From Triplophysa rosa (lineage: Eukaryota > Chordata > Actinopteri > Cypriniformes > Nemacheilidae), in contig NC_079892.1 in NCBI RefSeq assembly GCF_024868665.1, positions 783,346-847,345 of the forward strand: a stretch of DNA of 64,000 nucleotides. The letters are read 5' to 3'. The notes under the pieces are model-generated. The model saw only the letters and a list, made by a program, of their open reading frames with translations. It had not been told where the DNA came from and did no database searches. Numbering within the stretch: the stretch's first letter is position 1; every line of letters starts with the position of its first letter. This document shows, in pieces, positions 34,430 through 46,674 of the stretch. The position numbers and the translations under genes are program-made.

Positions 34430-34960
34430 GGTACGAGCCTCTTGAAGTATGCTACTAGTTACCGATTCCACTGGAAGATTGCGTCTCGCGGTAGCGCTCA
34501 CTTGTGACTCACTAGTCCAGTCAGTGTAGCTCCGCTTGAGCTCGTGATGCGGCTCAGCGCCGTGGCGTGTCGTATAGGACCCCAGTCTGTCTCTCAACAC
34601 AATGTCAAGAGACCGACTGAAAAGGAACTTCTCAGTTACGACTGTAACCTTTGTTCCCTGATGGAGGGAACGAGATGTTGTGTCTTCCTGCCACAACGCT
34701 TTGCCGGCCCACTGCAGCGACCTGGAGATGTCTCTCAGGTTCCTCAACCCAAAAAGTTGAATGAATGGGTGCCGCCATCTCCTTTTATACCAGTATGCAC
34801 GGGGCGGAGACGTGCGCGTGCCATTTGCCAAGTTCATTGGCATTTTAAATTCCCCTCGGAGATGCTAGGTTCTCAAGATCAAACCCCAGTCTGTCTCTCA
34901 ACACAACCTCTCGTTCCCTCTATCAGGGAGCAAAGGTTACAGTCGTAACCGAGACGTTAA
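34430..34960 (-). repeat. Right inverted terminal repeat of the DIRS element
   Basis: Reverse-oriented counterpart of 31320-31840: its minus strand gives tataaaaggagatggcg, attcattcaac and the ggttacg/ctgatagaggg blocks in the same order. Divergence is substantial, about one base in five to six by eye. Confidence 0.8.
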
Positions 34961-34962
34961 TT

Positions 34963-37900
34963 ATAATAATATTCTTGCAGTTTAAGAATTTATTTAATTC
35001 GGTATCATTTAATTTGGTTTTATTTCTTTGCCAAAAACCCTGATAATGTTCACAATTATGATTTACATCAGTGCTGACTTTACGGTCATATATCTGAACT
35101 CAAATTTCTTTTTACAGCGGCTCCAGCTGACAGGCTTAAATGTTTTTCTAAGGTTTCTCTCCAACGTTTGCAACAACCAGAATATAATATCTTACAGATA
35201 TGGGTAAATATGACATGGCTTTCACACCATCATCACAACTGAACATGTTATCTTTTTTATGTGTCATACAAAAGAGTAGCAAATTGTACATTTGGCCATT
35301 TGGTTTGCCTGTAGTCCACCTTCTCATTGTCCTTACAGTATGTCATATTTCCAGGCTGTCTGCATATGGAAATCTCTTAGGAGGATCCTTTGAAGAGGTA
35401 TCAACTATTTCCATTCAATTCCAGTCTGGGCTAGATAAATGTTGTTTACAGCCCCAGCGTGATTGTAAAATTGAAGAGGTGAGGAAACCAGTCACAACTC
35501 TCAAATTTAGAGGATGGGCACAAGCACAATGAAAAGCACCTCTCAGATTCAAACCTCTCAATTAACTGGACCGCTGCCATCACTCCATCTGACAGCCTTT
35601 GTTTGAGGGCTTTGTTCAAGTTACAAGGTCTATTCCCTATTTCTGTTGATAGTAACTTTTTAAACTAGGTTATAACAAAGCCTATTGCTCACTGAAAGAC
35701 GTCATACTATGCACCTATCTCTAGCACCTATTGTATTATTGCTCCTGTATGATATATCACTGTATTGCTCCCTGAACTCTCTGTAAGTCGCTTTGGATAA
35801 AAGCATCTGCTAAATGAAAATATATGTAAATGACTATGACATTTTTACTACTGAACACGACAAACATAATAAATGCTGTGGCACTGGTACTGTGTGCTTC
35901 TGTATGATATTTTATCAGAAAGTTCTTGCAGTCCTTGAGAGATTTCCTTTCAAAGAGTGACCTTCTTTTCTTTGTTCTTTTTCCATGCCTCAATAGAGTG
36001 TCTTTAATTCAGAAATAACAGCAACAGATCTCAAAGCTGCTCCATCCCTTATAGAAAAGAATTTCATGTTTTTCACATGTGGTGACATGTTTTTCACATG
36101 TGATCCCATGTGTTTTTGAATCCATGTGGATTTTCCTAAGGGCTATATTTTATCATTATCATTTAAATAATTCCGTTTTAAGAGAACTAGTAAATTGCAG
36201 CAGTTATATCAAAATCCCTCCTTTTCAAAGAGAAACAAACCCAGAGATAAATTAATCAGGACTTTAGAAAAGAGTCTTCAGATCCACCTGCAAATTGCCA
36301 CAAAAGCTTTGCGATAGCAGGGTTTACCTATTCATCAATGTCATGAAAATATGTGCTGTAGTTATTTCTTTTCTATTCATTATAGCTAACAAGCTTTCAG
36401 AAGGTTCTCTGCAATGAATCAAAACTGGATGCCATGACTGAGGAATTCAGCGGGTGCTGCAGGAAACCTGCCCTGGATACGCTTCCCTGTGTGGATGCCT
36501 TGACAAGACAACCACGTCTGTCTTGACAAGACAACCACGTCTGTCTCCAGATTTAATCTTCTTTCATCCCAGTTCTGCGCAGAAAACCAACCACAGGGAA
36601 TTGACAGGTGCTCATTTCACATTCATCAAATATTCTGACATGGGGAATTCTAAGAAAGAATTTTTATATGTATCTTTTTTTAAGAAAGGCATTTCAGTCG
36701 TTCTGCTCTGTTATTATTTCCACTGGTGTAAAAGAGGTAATAATGATATGCTAAGCAATAAGACATATTGCATGTTAAAGACAGATTAATGAATACAGAT
36801 TAAATGCAGTTTTTAGAAGTCAACTTGATCTTTATCCCAAATTCAATGGAGAGGTTTCTCTTGATACACTAGCACTTTAAAGGGCAAAAGTGTGAATTTT
36901 CATGCATTATGCATTATTCACTGTGTAGATATATGATTACATAAAAATTCAACTCACTATGCTTATGAAGTGAAGGACAAAAAAACAGACTTCATTAACA
37001 TAAAAAACAGATTTGGGCTTTTTATCATTTCAATTAAGTCCAGATAATGAAGCTCTGACATATTCTTCAACACAATGCCTCTTTTGATTTTCCAATTTTC
37101 CACAACCAAATTATACCAAAGGTCTGTTTGGTTTGTAAGATATTTTAAGACCAGCCTACAATCTTCTGTGGTATTTCCATAATGTTCTTGCTATTGGTCT
37201 TAAATGTCAATTAACATTTTTAAGTGCCGATCCCATTCATTTTTCGCTTTCTCGATCTATTTCAATTGTTTTATCAGCTCACAATTACTGTCCTGCAAAT
37301 AATATCTGGTTTGAGCACCAAGCATTAGAACAGGTTGCCCTCAAACAAAGATCTGAAACCATTGACCTTTTCAGCTTCAATTATAGAAGGGAGTCATGGC
37401 TGGTCTCTGATCAGCACCTCTTGCCTGGTTCATTTAGTGAAAATGTAGGCAGCATACACGGCATGCTGTGCTGAATGAGGCTTATAAAGTCACTTGTGTG
37501 CATGGGTGGACAAGGAAGAATGAACTCTTGCTGCGGGGCAGACAGCCGTGCTGAGAAGCCTATGTTTAATTTATCTTGGGCTGTAATTAGATGAGCCACT
37601 CAACATGGAATTCAAATGTTTACTTCAGGACCTGGTGTCATTAAGGTGACATTTTCTCAATGATTTCAAGACTAATACTGGGTCATGTGTCCTCCACCAG
37701 AAATAAGTAGAATACTTAGGTTTTCATTAATATTAAAACTAATAATATTCAAGTGCATAATAAGCCCTCCATACATGATATACTTGATAAGCTCCCTTTT
37801 CATCCGTTACACTGCAGAACTGTACCATCTAGTGGTGAAGTAACATTCTAATACTTTGGTTGTTTTTACAAATACTAATACTGAATAATATATTACCTGA

Positions 37901-38429
37901 AATGTCCAAATACATTTTTCAATACATTTACTTGCTGTAAGCGTAATCCCAAACAAAGTTTTTTGTCTTTGAATTTAAAGCAGAGGTTTTCAAACTGTTG
38001 GCTCCATCCTGGAGCTCAGTGTGCTGTGTGCTCCCAGGTGGTGTGACATGACAATAAGCTTATTGAATTGTTATCAATGTTTATTTGTTCGTTTTTGTCT
38101 GTAATGCAAAGTATAAGTTATATTTTAGCATTTAGCATTAATGCTTTATATATACTGTAGTTCAAAAGTACAAATGTTTGTATTTTTAATATAGTCACTC
38201 TTTGCTTACAAATAGAAAAAAAATACTGGTGTGACAAATCCCATGCTCAACTCGTATTGGCTGCTGCTTCTTAATTCGGTTCAAAATCCATTTTTAAATA
38301 GAATGTTAGTTTCGCAATGAAAGAAATTATACTGATAAAAATATATGTTTGTCTATGAAACTAATTTGAAGCATATGCTTGCAGATAAAAAAACATATTA
38401 CATGCCTAAGGCCATCAAACGTATTGTGT
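34963..38429. other. Non-coding region; SINE tail at 35735-35835, otherwise nothing recognised
   Basis: 35735-35835 (plus) carries attgctccctgaactctctg, then taagtcgctttggataaaag, the shared SINE tail also seen at 23660 and 40665. A 23-bp tandem duplication (cttgacaagacaaccacgtc) sits near 36496-36542. The ORF at 35200-35532 has no recognisable domain. Confidence 0.45.
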
Positions 38430-39060
38430 AACTTAGTCGACACGCGCCGGACGGCTAGTTATGGACGCTGCGCGCCGACGACCCCAAATTTTTCCCAGGT
38501 CGCCCGGCTGTGCCGAAACGAAGGGGAGAGCGCCCTCGATCGAATGGAAGCGTCATGGGTCGGCGGCGACGTCTGGGGTACCCCAGAAAAATGCCCAAAG
38601 TGCTTAATTTTTGAGTCACTGAACGAAGGGTTAGGCGCTCTTTCGGGCATAACCACGAGGGGGCGACTCGACGTACGGTCCCAGCCTAAGCCGCGCGCTC
38701 CGATCAGGTTGCGACCGGGCCTCCCGAAGAGCGCCTATGCAACCCCCTTGCAGCCTACGGGCCGGCTCCGGACCCCGACGTACACGAGAGGTTTACTCGT
38801 GCCCCTTGTAACCTATTTTGGGTGGGGCTTCCCGCTGGCCACGCCTCCATCCTCAGAACGCCTACGCGTTCCCCTTGCAGCCTAAACTTGAGGGAGGCCT
38901 GCCCGATGCCCCCGAAGCCTGCCCGAAGACCCGGTCTCCACCCGGCGCCCCGGGGGACCCCTTCTCGGAGATGACTGCCTCATTTGAGATCAGCGGCTGT
39001 GCGACAGACGCTTAAACAGCCCAAAGCCCTTTTCTTTGACTTTCGAGTCGAACGTGCACA
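38430..39060. other. CpG-rich block, unidentified
   Basis: About 630 bp far richer in G+C and CpG than the flanks. It includes degenerate tandem units, e.g. gcgcctatgcaacccccttg (near 38730) and acgcctacgcgttccccttg (near 38858), both followed by cagccta. A TATA-like cataaaagcgcc lies at 39058-39070. An ORF of 168 codons (38379-38885) crosses it but shows no domain and codon use looks arbitrary. Could be a repeat promoter/LTR, a satellite or a CpG island of a lost gene. Confidence 0.5.
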
Positions 39061-39326
39061 TAAAAGCGCCGGTGTGCATCGACACAATGTTTTCTCACAT
39101 CTGCGATTCATTCGAAGGGCCCAAAATTAGGTAGACAGAGTAAGACCCCTGTCAGTGGTCTCGTTTGCTTTGGCAATGATTTATCCAGCTTAAACCATCA
39201 GCAGAGTGTATGAGAGGAACAGCCCTTCACAATGACGTGCATTAAGGCTCACAGTTGTGCTCCAGAAGCTTAAAAATGGTGTGTCCATTAGCTACCTATG
39301 GGAGCCGCGCCAAAAATGTTACGTGT

Positions 39327-39354
39327 GGGACTTCCTGTGACCACAGGAAGTCCC
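39327..39354. repeat. Perfect 13-bp palindrome near the assembly gap
   Basis: GGGACTTCCTGTG, two bases, then CACAGGAAGTCCC: a hairpin with a 2-nt loop, 15 bp before the run of Ns. Confidence 0.95.
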
Positions 39355-39369
39355 AGTCGTAACTTATCT

Positions 39370-39469
39370 NNNNNNNNNNNNNNNNNNNNNNNNNNNNNNN
39401 NNNNNNNNNNNNNNNNNNNNNNNNNNNNNNNNNNNNNNNNNNNNNNNNNNNNNNNNNNNNNNNNNNNNN
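39370..39469. other. Assembly gap (100 N)
   Basis: Exactly 100 Ns, a conventional placeholder for a gap of unknown size. The sequence just after (ggttttgtggtccagggtcac) is the terminus of an abundant fish repeat, so the missing part probably includes that element. Confidence 0.99.
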
Positions 39470-39489
39470 GGGTTTTGTGGTCCAGGGTC

Positions 39490-40660
39490 ACATTTGGTCT
39501 CTACTCATCTCTCTATCCACCTGTTTCTTGACGTCTCCATGGAGGGCGCCATTACTGCGAGTGACTTCCTGTTTGATGTTTTTTATTTGTTACCATGTTA
39601 GAGGACATTTCTGTTAATAGTTAAAAATAGTGTCACAAAGAATTTGTTGCAGTAAATGGCTGTCACAACAGCCACAGCTCAGAAAACCTTACGAACGAGT
39701 GTTACCACGTGACGCAACAAGAGCGTAAAGTAAATAACATTTAAAGACAGCTCGGTCTTATAGTGAGAAACAAAGTTGTTTTAACAGTCTAGGTTAAAAA
39801 CTCATGCCGTGCGGCCCCTGTGAAATCATTCAGACGCTGCTCTTTGACATTATGCCGTTTTAAATGACGCCAAAGTATGTTAACGTCCATTTAAAAGCTT
39901 TTAAGCTAACTTTGTAATGCCTAAGTAATGGCGAACCGGAAGTCTCAAGCATCAGCCCTACGCGCAATCACAAGGCATATTGGGTAATTTCGCGCATTGT
40001 GGAAAAGGTTGATAAGGGAGTGAAAATAAGATCCAATTCCAACACGGCTGGATAAACTGCATTTAAAAAAAGAGCGGACTGATTTATTTTTTGCTCTTGT
40101 TTGCAGGTGATTTCGAAGGCTCAAGGACCTTACGGAGGAGACCGATGACCGGATGAGAGGAACATCGCTCTGACCTCCAATTCAGTCTGATGAAGAGACC
40201 TCAACACTTACAATTATGTTCCTGTTTTTACCAAAAAATTGAGTTACAATAACATAAATCATGGGAATAAAATCTACTAATTTTGGTTCAGATTTATGTT
40301 AATTTGTTCATTAAAATTACTCAAACAAAATAAGTAAATCCAACTCAATTTTATTAGTTAAACCCATTTAAATTGGTCAAATTAAGTTTACTTATTTATT
40401 TTGTGCTGAGACCACATAAATACATTTTGTAGATATAACCACCTTGGCAGTTGATACTTGTACTTAAATTATAGCAGCAAATTTTACTTGAAAAGAAAAA
40501 TCCTCGTAGAATTTATTTTAGTAAAAAATGTTATTTTTCAGTGTATTAATCCTCTTGTCATGTGCAGATTATAGCTATGATGTTATAAAGACGTTTTAAT
40601 AAAGGAATAAGCCCCATGAAGCTGTGGTTTACATTGATTTTTCTCCACTTCAGGTTGTAC
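39490..40660. other. Non-coding region with AT-rich MITE-like stretch at 40235-40550
   Basis: The AT-rich stretch begins aaaaaattgagttacaataa and ends tgttatttttcagtg. No gene seen. Confidence 0.4.
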
Positions 40661-40664
40661 CCGA

Positions 40665-41305
40665 CAGCACATTTAGTACATTTAGTAATTTAGCGGACGC
40701 TTTTATCCAAAGTGACTTACAGAGAGTTCAGGGAGCAATAAGTGATACAGGAGCAATAACACAATAGGTGATAATTCAAAGTTTCTAGTTTCAACAAAAG
40801 CCAGACCAATACCTGTTGAGAGAGGGTCGGTGTTTTTACTCATTTGTCAAGTATTCACAGAAGAGATGGGTTTGAAGTAGTTTCTTTGGAAGGAGTTGTG
40901 AAAGAGCGGGAAAGCGATTTACTGCCCTTATGAGAAGGCAATACAAGACGCCGCTGGTTTGCTGAACGCAGGGATCTTGATGGGGTGTAGGAGGGTGTGA
41001 CATGACCGCGATGTCTTTGCAATGTGATCATTGAAGGACAGCTGTTCGTCAAATATGACTCCGAGGTTCCTGACAGCACCGCTTGGCTGTTATAAAATCA
41101 CTGTAAACGCAGACTTCACTGGGCCTATTGTTTTTTTAAACTGTTCTTCCATATACGGTATGTAGCGAGGTTTCATAAAACATAGCAAATAAAATGTGAT
41201 CTTGTTTCCGAGGAACTACACTGTGTTCCTTGGCAACCGCTTTGCATGTTTTGTGTGTCTGTTTGGCAGACTCTCTAACCGTTAGGCCACGACTGCCCCT
41301 GATAG
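40665..41305 (-). mobile_element. tRNA-derived SINE, interrupted or extended
   Basis: On the minus strand a tRNA-like head (aggggcagtcgtggcctaac, ggttagagagtc) is near 41300-41268 and the tail tgtaagtcactttggataaa, agcgtccgctaaatt near 40725-40680. The interval is longer than a usual SINE, so other sequence is probably inserted. The tail region matches 35735-35835. Confidence 0.6.
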
Positions 41306-42228
41306 CAAATAGCGAAGGCTTGAAGTGAAAAATGCTTTATATTTAGGTGTGCAGAATTATTAGCCACTATTTCTTTTACGGATAGAATGAGTCAAAAAGA
41401 CCTTTAATATACACATGAAAAAATAGTAAATGCCCATTATAAGGATGCAACACTAGAAATTGCAACATTGAATCGTGACCAACAGGGAAGCAACATGTTC
41501 TTTGGGTCAGCAGTCAAAGAAAAGCAGGCGCCTTTTAATGATGTCTAATTAATGTCGTTGATCTATGAAAGAGCATCAGTCAATGTCCAAATCCTATACG
41601 AGCGACAAGAATGACTTCTATTTCCAAAGACCTGCAGCACTCGAACAAGCAAAAGTGCGTACGTCTGCTCAGATCCTGACGTGACGCTCAACACTTTTCC
41701 ACGTCAAAGACCGTTTTTATACATGAACGTTGCCGTGGATTTTTGTGTAAGCATGCTTTACGATCAAATCTGTGCGTACGCACGTTTCATAAATAAGGCC
41801 TCAGGAGTCTCCAGAAGTACAAGGTGCTCAGGCTCTAAGAGACTTTCCCAAGGTAAAGAATCCTTAAATATCACCCCTACTTCATGTATTTCACAACACT
41901 TTAGAATGTGATTTTTATGAATGAGCAAGATAGACCTCTCAGGGTAGGAGATGGACTAAACATAAATTCCAAAAACTTCATGATAAATAAAATTCTAATG
42001 AAAAAAATGTTGTTTCCTTATAAGGATTATTGCCTGTTGATTCTTGTATGCGTTTATTATTTATTTTATATTTTTATGATTTATATTTTTTATACATAAA
42101 TGTAGCCTATTGTGAATAATGTCTTTATTTAATATTATTTAGTCTGATATATTATTTCCTTTTTGTATGTTATGTATCCCCTGTATATCTTAATGTTCAA
42201 TAAAAAGAGTTAGGTTAGGGTACACTGG
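41306..42228. other. Non-coding; possible mariner-like repeat near 41340-41540
   Basis: Contains aggtgtgcagaattattagc, a motif of interspersed fish elements. No ORF with a recognisable domain. Confidence 0.35.
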
Positions 42229-42482
42229 AGCTGGGTCCCAAATCGCACACTTCTGCACTATTCTACGCCATTTTGTAGTATAAATAGTGTGAGTAGTGCG
42301 GTCACATTGAAAATCCAAGGTACACGTTGATTTTTATTCACACGCATTATGCCGTGTGATTGACGTCGTTTGCGCTCGTCTGGGAAACGATATACTTCCG
42401 GTTAGTATAAAACCGTTTAGTATTCCATTTGGGACGATACTTCTCTTCTTAAATTCATAAGTGTGCAATTTGGGACGCAGCT
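42229..42482. mobile_element. Short MITE with 24-bp inverted ends
   Basis: Left AGCTGGGTCCCAAATCGCAC and right (inverted) AGCTGCGTCCCAAATTGCAC, with ACTT next to each; 22 of 24 bases agree. 254 bp, no coding. A related outer element lies at 56645-58185. Confidence 0.8.
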
Positions 42483-43394
42483 ATCATGGTTGAGTGCATA
42501 GTTTTTCTACTGTAATTTACACAAATTCTTCATTACACATAATTTGCTGGTCAAAAACATACACAAAGAACGTAAAGTAAACAATTTATTTGCAATGCTT
42601 TCATGTGCTAACATTATTTTAAAATAAGTTAGCATTTTTTATAGAAAATAAGCATTGCAGTACCCAAACTTAAACTTTCGCGAAAATGTAATTAATGAAT
42701 GAAATCTAGTTAAACAAGACTGATTTTACTGACCCGATCCTTCTGCTCGCGATGAACTTCCATGGTAATGTTCTCGCGTTACTTTCAGTGCATACGCTAA
42801 ATGTTCTGCGCAGCACTCTGTTAACTCCGACACACATCTTGAAACTGCTTCGCACAACAGAGGTGGCCAGATAGGTGGCCATCCATCATTCAGGGGTAGC
42901 CGTGGCCACCATGTAGCTACGCCCCTGGTTGTATGACTCTCCAGGGTGGTACTGATGATAGATATGTCACAGTGGGGGTTACTTGTAGCTGATTAAGATT
43001 TGCCTTTTGTGCCTTTGCATTCCATCCAAAATTATTCAAATGAGTTCTATCAATTTCCACGAATCCTTCAGACTGTTTGTAGCTCCTCCCTCTTCATTTC
43101 ATTGGCTTTGTCTTAAAAGAAACAGAGGCTCCAAAAATTCCAAAGCTTGATGTCGACCAACAGTTCGAACAGAAAACAGACTCCTGTTACGTATCTGATG
43201 TAGATATTGAGAGATTTGACATTACACAATGTTTAAAACAAAAACACTTGCAGTTGGTCGCATAGTTACCTGCGTGTGGGCGCGGACATTTCTCTACAGC
43301 TAGACACGTCATGGACACCTGCCCTTCACCGGAGCACATATACGTGAAACAATATAAACTTTACATCCACATACAGAACTGAACATATACTGTA
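42483..43394. other. Non-coding; nothing recognised
   Basis: No ORF, RNA gene or clear repeat structure seen. Confidence 0.4.
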
Positions 43395-43775
43395 AAAACT
43401 GTAATTTTATGTTATTACTTTACAGATTTGTCACATAAAATGTCTTTTTTTAAATGAATTTGTATGTGTTTTTAAAATACGGTCAAAACCCGAAAGAAAA
43501 AGACCGCAATTTTACAATAAAAACAGGGGAACATTTAATTTTGCAGGGAACAAAACAAGATTTTTTAACAATATTTCTTTTTTTTACAGTTTATATTTGA
43601 AATACGGCAAGTTACAGAACAAGACAACACATTTACAAGAAAAATGGGGAAAACAATTGAATATATTTCCTTCTATCCTTTAATTTTACAGAAAAGAAAT
43701 ATTTTACGGTATATTTCTGTTTTTCCAGTTTACGTAAACTTTCTGTTTTTTTTTACGGGATTTTTTACAGTGAAC
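43395..43775. repeat. AT-rich MITE with ACTGTAAAAA / TTTTTACAGT ends
   Basis: Starts actgtaaaaactgtaatttt, ends cgggattttttacagt; several internal copies of ttttacagtt make it partly self-complementary. Confidence 0.55.
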
Positions 43776-44037
43776 AGTGTCAGTTAGGTGAGGTAAAACG
43801 CGCTTGTTCTGTACTTAACATTCTTACTGAAAACAATAACCAATGTGTGTGTAAGTTAAACAAGTAACATACGCTTGTTTTCTCACTGAACAACCTCATT
43901 AAAATCACACACATTGAATATTCTTTTTAACAATGGTTAACGATTTACAGTTAAAAAAAGTGTTTGTTTTATGATTTCAGTTTACTCAACTCAACTTTAT
44001 TTATATATTAGATATAGTAATATATCTAATATATATA

Positions 44038-45126
44038 CAGTGAGGGAAATAAGTATTTGATCCCCTGCTGATTTTGTAAGTTTGCCTACTTACAAACAAA
44101 TGAGGGGTCTATAATTTTTATGGTGGGTTTATTTTAACTGATAGACACAGAATATTAAAAAAAATCAGGGGAAAAAATGTTATATAAAGGTTATAAATTG
44201 ATTTGCATTTCAGTCAGTGAAATAAGTATTTGATCCCCAAGCAAAACATAACTTTGTACTTTGTGGAGAAACCCTTGTTGGCAAGCACAGAGGTCAGACA
44301 TTTCTGATAGTTGGTCACCAGGTTTGCACATGTGTCCGGATACATTTAGTCCACTCCTCTGTCAATCTTTAAGGTTTCTTGGCTGTCGCTCAGCAAATTG
44401 GAGTTTTAGCCTCCTTCACAGAGGTTCTATAGGACTAGGGTCTAGAGACTGGCTAGGACATTTAATGTGCTTCTCCTTAAGCCACTATTTGGTTGTCTTG
44501 GCAATATGTTTTGCGTCTTTGTCATGTTAAAGGCTCATCCATGACCCATCTTCATGACCTAGTTAAGGGGAGGAGGTTCTCGTCCAAGATTTTACGGTAC
44601 ATGGGCCCGTCCCTCAGCCCCTCAATGCGGTGAAGTCATCCTGTATACCTGTAGCAGAGAAAAAGCCCTAAAGCAGAATGTTTCCAACACTGTGCTTCTC
44701 TGTAGACATGATGTTCTTGGGCTCATAGTCAGCATTTCTCTCCCTCCAAACACAGGAGTCCATTTTGGTCTCACAGCAGTGCCAGCACTTTCGCCAAAGC
44801 CTTTTCTGAATCATTTTGATGTTCATTGTCAAACTTAAGACGAGCCAGGTGGGCCTTCTTGGGCAGGAGGACCTTGCGGGTGCAGTCTACTGTGGCATAG
44901 CGTGTTACCAATGTGTTACCAATGTTTTGCTTGCTAACTGTGTTCCCAACTGTCTTGAAATCATTAACAGGCTTCTTCCGTGTAGTTCTGGGCTGATCTT
45001 TAACATTTCTCATGATCATCTTTACCCCATTGGGGAAATATTGCAGAAATTATAGACCCTTCATTTGTTTGTAAGTAGGCAAACTTACAAAATCAGCAGG
45101 GGATCAAATACTTATTTCCCTCACTG
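44038..45126 (-). mobile_element. Tc1-like DNA transposon, 1.09 kb, inactive
   Basis: Inverted ends CAGTGAGGGAAATAAGTATT continuing tgatcccctgctgattttgt on both sides, flanked by TA target duplications (44036-44037, 45127-45128). The transposase is on the minus strand: the helix-turn-helix/linker part at 45019-44771 (VNDFKTVGNTVSKQNIGNTL, KKAHLARLKF, NDSEKA) ends in a frame break, and the catalytic part towards 44300 has no long open frame. Confidence 0.92.
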
Positions 45127-45128
45127 TA

Positions 45129-46300
45129 TATATAGTAATATACAGTTTATATAGTATATATACAATATACATATAAACAATATCAAGAGCTTAATTTGTT
45201 TTCGCTGTAAAGGCGTTTGAACGCTTGTACTTTCTCAAACCTTGGCAAATCCTGGGATAACGGCTCAAACGAGTCGCTGTTCCATTTGAATTTCAAATTC
45301 TCACTAATATCAAAACGCACCTACGGAGCGCCTACGAAATATACAGTTTATATACAATATACTGTATATATAGTAATATACAGTTTATTAGATATAGGGT
45401 ATACGTTTACCTATACGAAAACGGAATATAGGATTTAAAAAAAGAAAAATATATTTCATAAGACCTTTTGTTAACTTCTGCTGCTGGTTCTTTTATTGAG
45501 TAAATTAATTTTAGAAATGGTTTGTAAGGATGATGTTCTCAGGGCCCACTCGTGACGTCACTGCCGTCCCAGGATCCCTTGATTTTGGTCCATTCACACA
45601 TCACCCTGCAGCGCTCTGTTCTCGCTTTAAGAAAATATATTTTTATTATTATTATTAAGTTGGTTCAACAAAGCATTATTTGTCTACTACAACCAGTCTT
45701 TCTTTAACACATCTTTGTTTGACACAAAGAGAAACACTGAAAATGTGAATATAAAGCTAGTAAGTTTAAAATTTTATTTATATGATACAATTGTATGTGC
45801 AAGAAATGGATGGGAACGTGGACCTGTACAATATTAACAAAAACAAATGTATTTGTAATGCAATCCCATGGCAAACCCGCAAAGCACAACACAAGTTTGC
45901 TCAGTTTGACCATGATTGTGTCAAAGGATACATCATCATATCAAGATATATATATGTATATTTTTACACAATATTTCAGCTTGTATACATGTATTTGTTG
46001 TATAAGGTTATATATGAATATAAAGTGCAAAACCTGAACACTTGCAGTGAAGGCATGGCCCTGAAGTGCTGTGTATGACAGAATGTGTGCGTGTGTGACT
46101 CCTTCCATCTACAATATGGCTGCATGAATAAACACACACACAGAGAATATGGCCTATAGGCTGGACTGATGTCACATTCAATTCAAGGCCTCTCAGCTCG
46201 CTGGCGTTTGCAATACATCCAAGTCTGTGCAACAAGTTGAGTTCTAGAATTGTGAACAGCTGAAAAACGAGCTAACATCTACGTTTCCTCTTTTAACATT
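45129..46300. other. Non-coding; AT-rich palindromic stretches
   Basis: Short repeats of atatacagtttata type at 45129-45400. No gene found. Confidence 0.4.
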
Positions 46301-46309
46301 TAAAAATAG

Positions 46310-46674
46310 ACTTTATTTGAATATATATATGTAATCGCTCCTTCGGCCTCAGTAAAATAGCACCACAGGGTTGCACCTTTCAAGCACAGAAATACAGATT
46401 ACCTGAAAGAAGAACTCGACGTCTTGCTTTGGAAGAATAAGTCATTCTTTTTTTAAAGATTATAAAACACACATAAGCACTGTTAGTTGACAGGATTACA
46501 TTTTCTTAAATATTGAATATATCTGATTTTCCTTCGGTTTCAATTCTTTTCTCTAGTTTACACCAAGTGGTAATCATCACGACCTTTCGTTTGTGTTTCT
46601 AAAGCAAGTGTGCAGACCCGAACAGCTTCATCGGTCCGTGAGAGAAAGTGTCTCCAGCTGGTGCTTCCATCAGA
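46310..46674 (-). other. hbp1: hbp1 3' untranslated region (probable)
   Basis: Lies directly after the hbp1 stop codon (46677-46675). An AATAAA signal on the minus strand is at about 46315-46310. The true end was not determined. Confidence 0.6.

Larger units (their letters stand above)
31316..34962 (-). mobile_element. DIRS-type tyrosine-recombinase retrotransposon (degraded, RT palm missing)
   Basis: Two terminal repeats of about 520 bp in opposite orientation (31320-31840 and 34430-34960), each with gttccctgatggagggaacg, a TATA-like tataaaaggg/agatggcg and an attcattcat segment, enclose minus-strand coding remains: RNase H region (34110-33660) then tyrosine recombinase (33640-32690). Inverted rather than direct terminal repeats plus a tyrosine recombinase instead of a DDE integrase define DIRS elements. 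The RT palm expected between 34430 and 34110 is missing. A LINE tail is nested at 32140-32392. Confidence 0.88.

Noticed and set aside
35200..35532. 110-codon ORF
   Set aside because: No recognisable motif, no flanking splice or promoter signals, and the sequence around is repeat-like.
38379..38885. 168-codon ORF in the CpG-rich block
   Set aside because: CpG-rich sequence is poor in stop codons; tandem repeats cross it and no domain is visible.
38430..39060. rRNA, 5S rRNA or snRNA gene
   Set aside because: High GC suggested it, but no conserved 5S, 28S or U-snRNA segment could be matched by memory; a covariance-model search would decide.
44261..44530. Plus-strand ORF in the Tc1 element
   Set aside because: Antisense of the decayed transposase.
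30800..46300. COG5, the gene after HBP1 in human
   Set aside because: No exon-like COG5 sequence was seen; the interval is filled with transposons.
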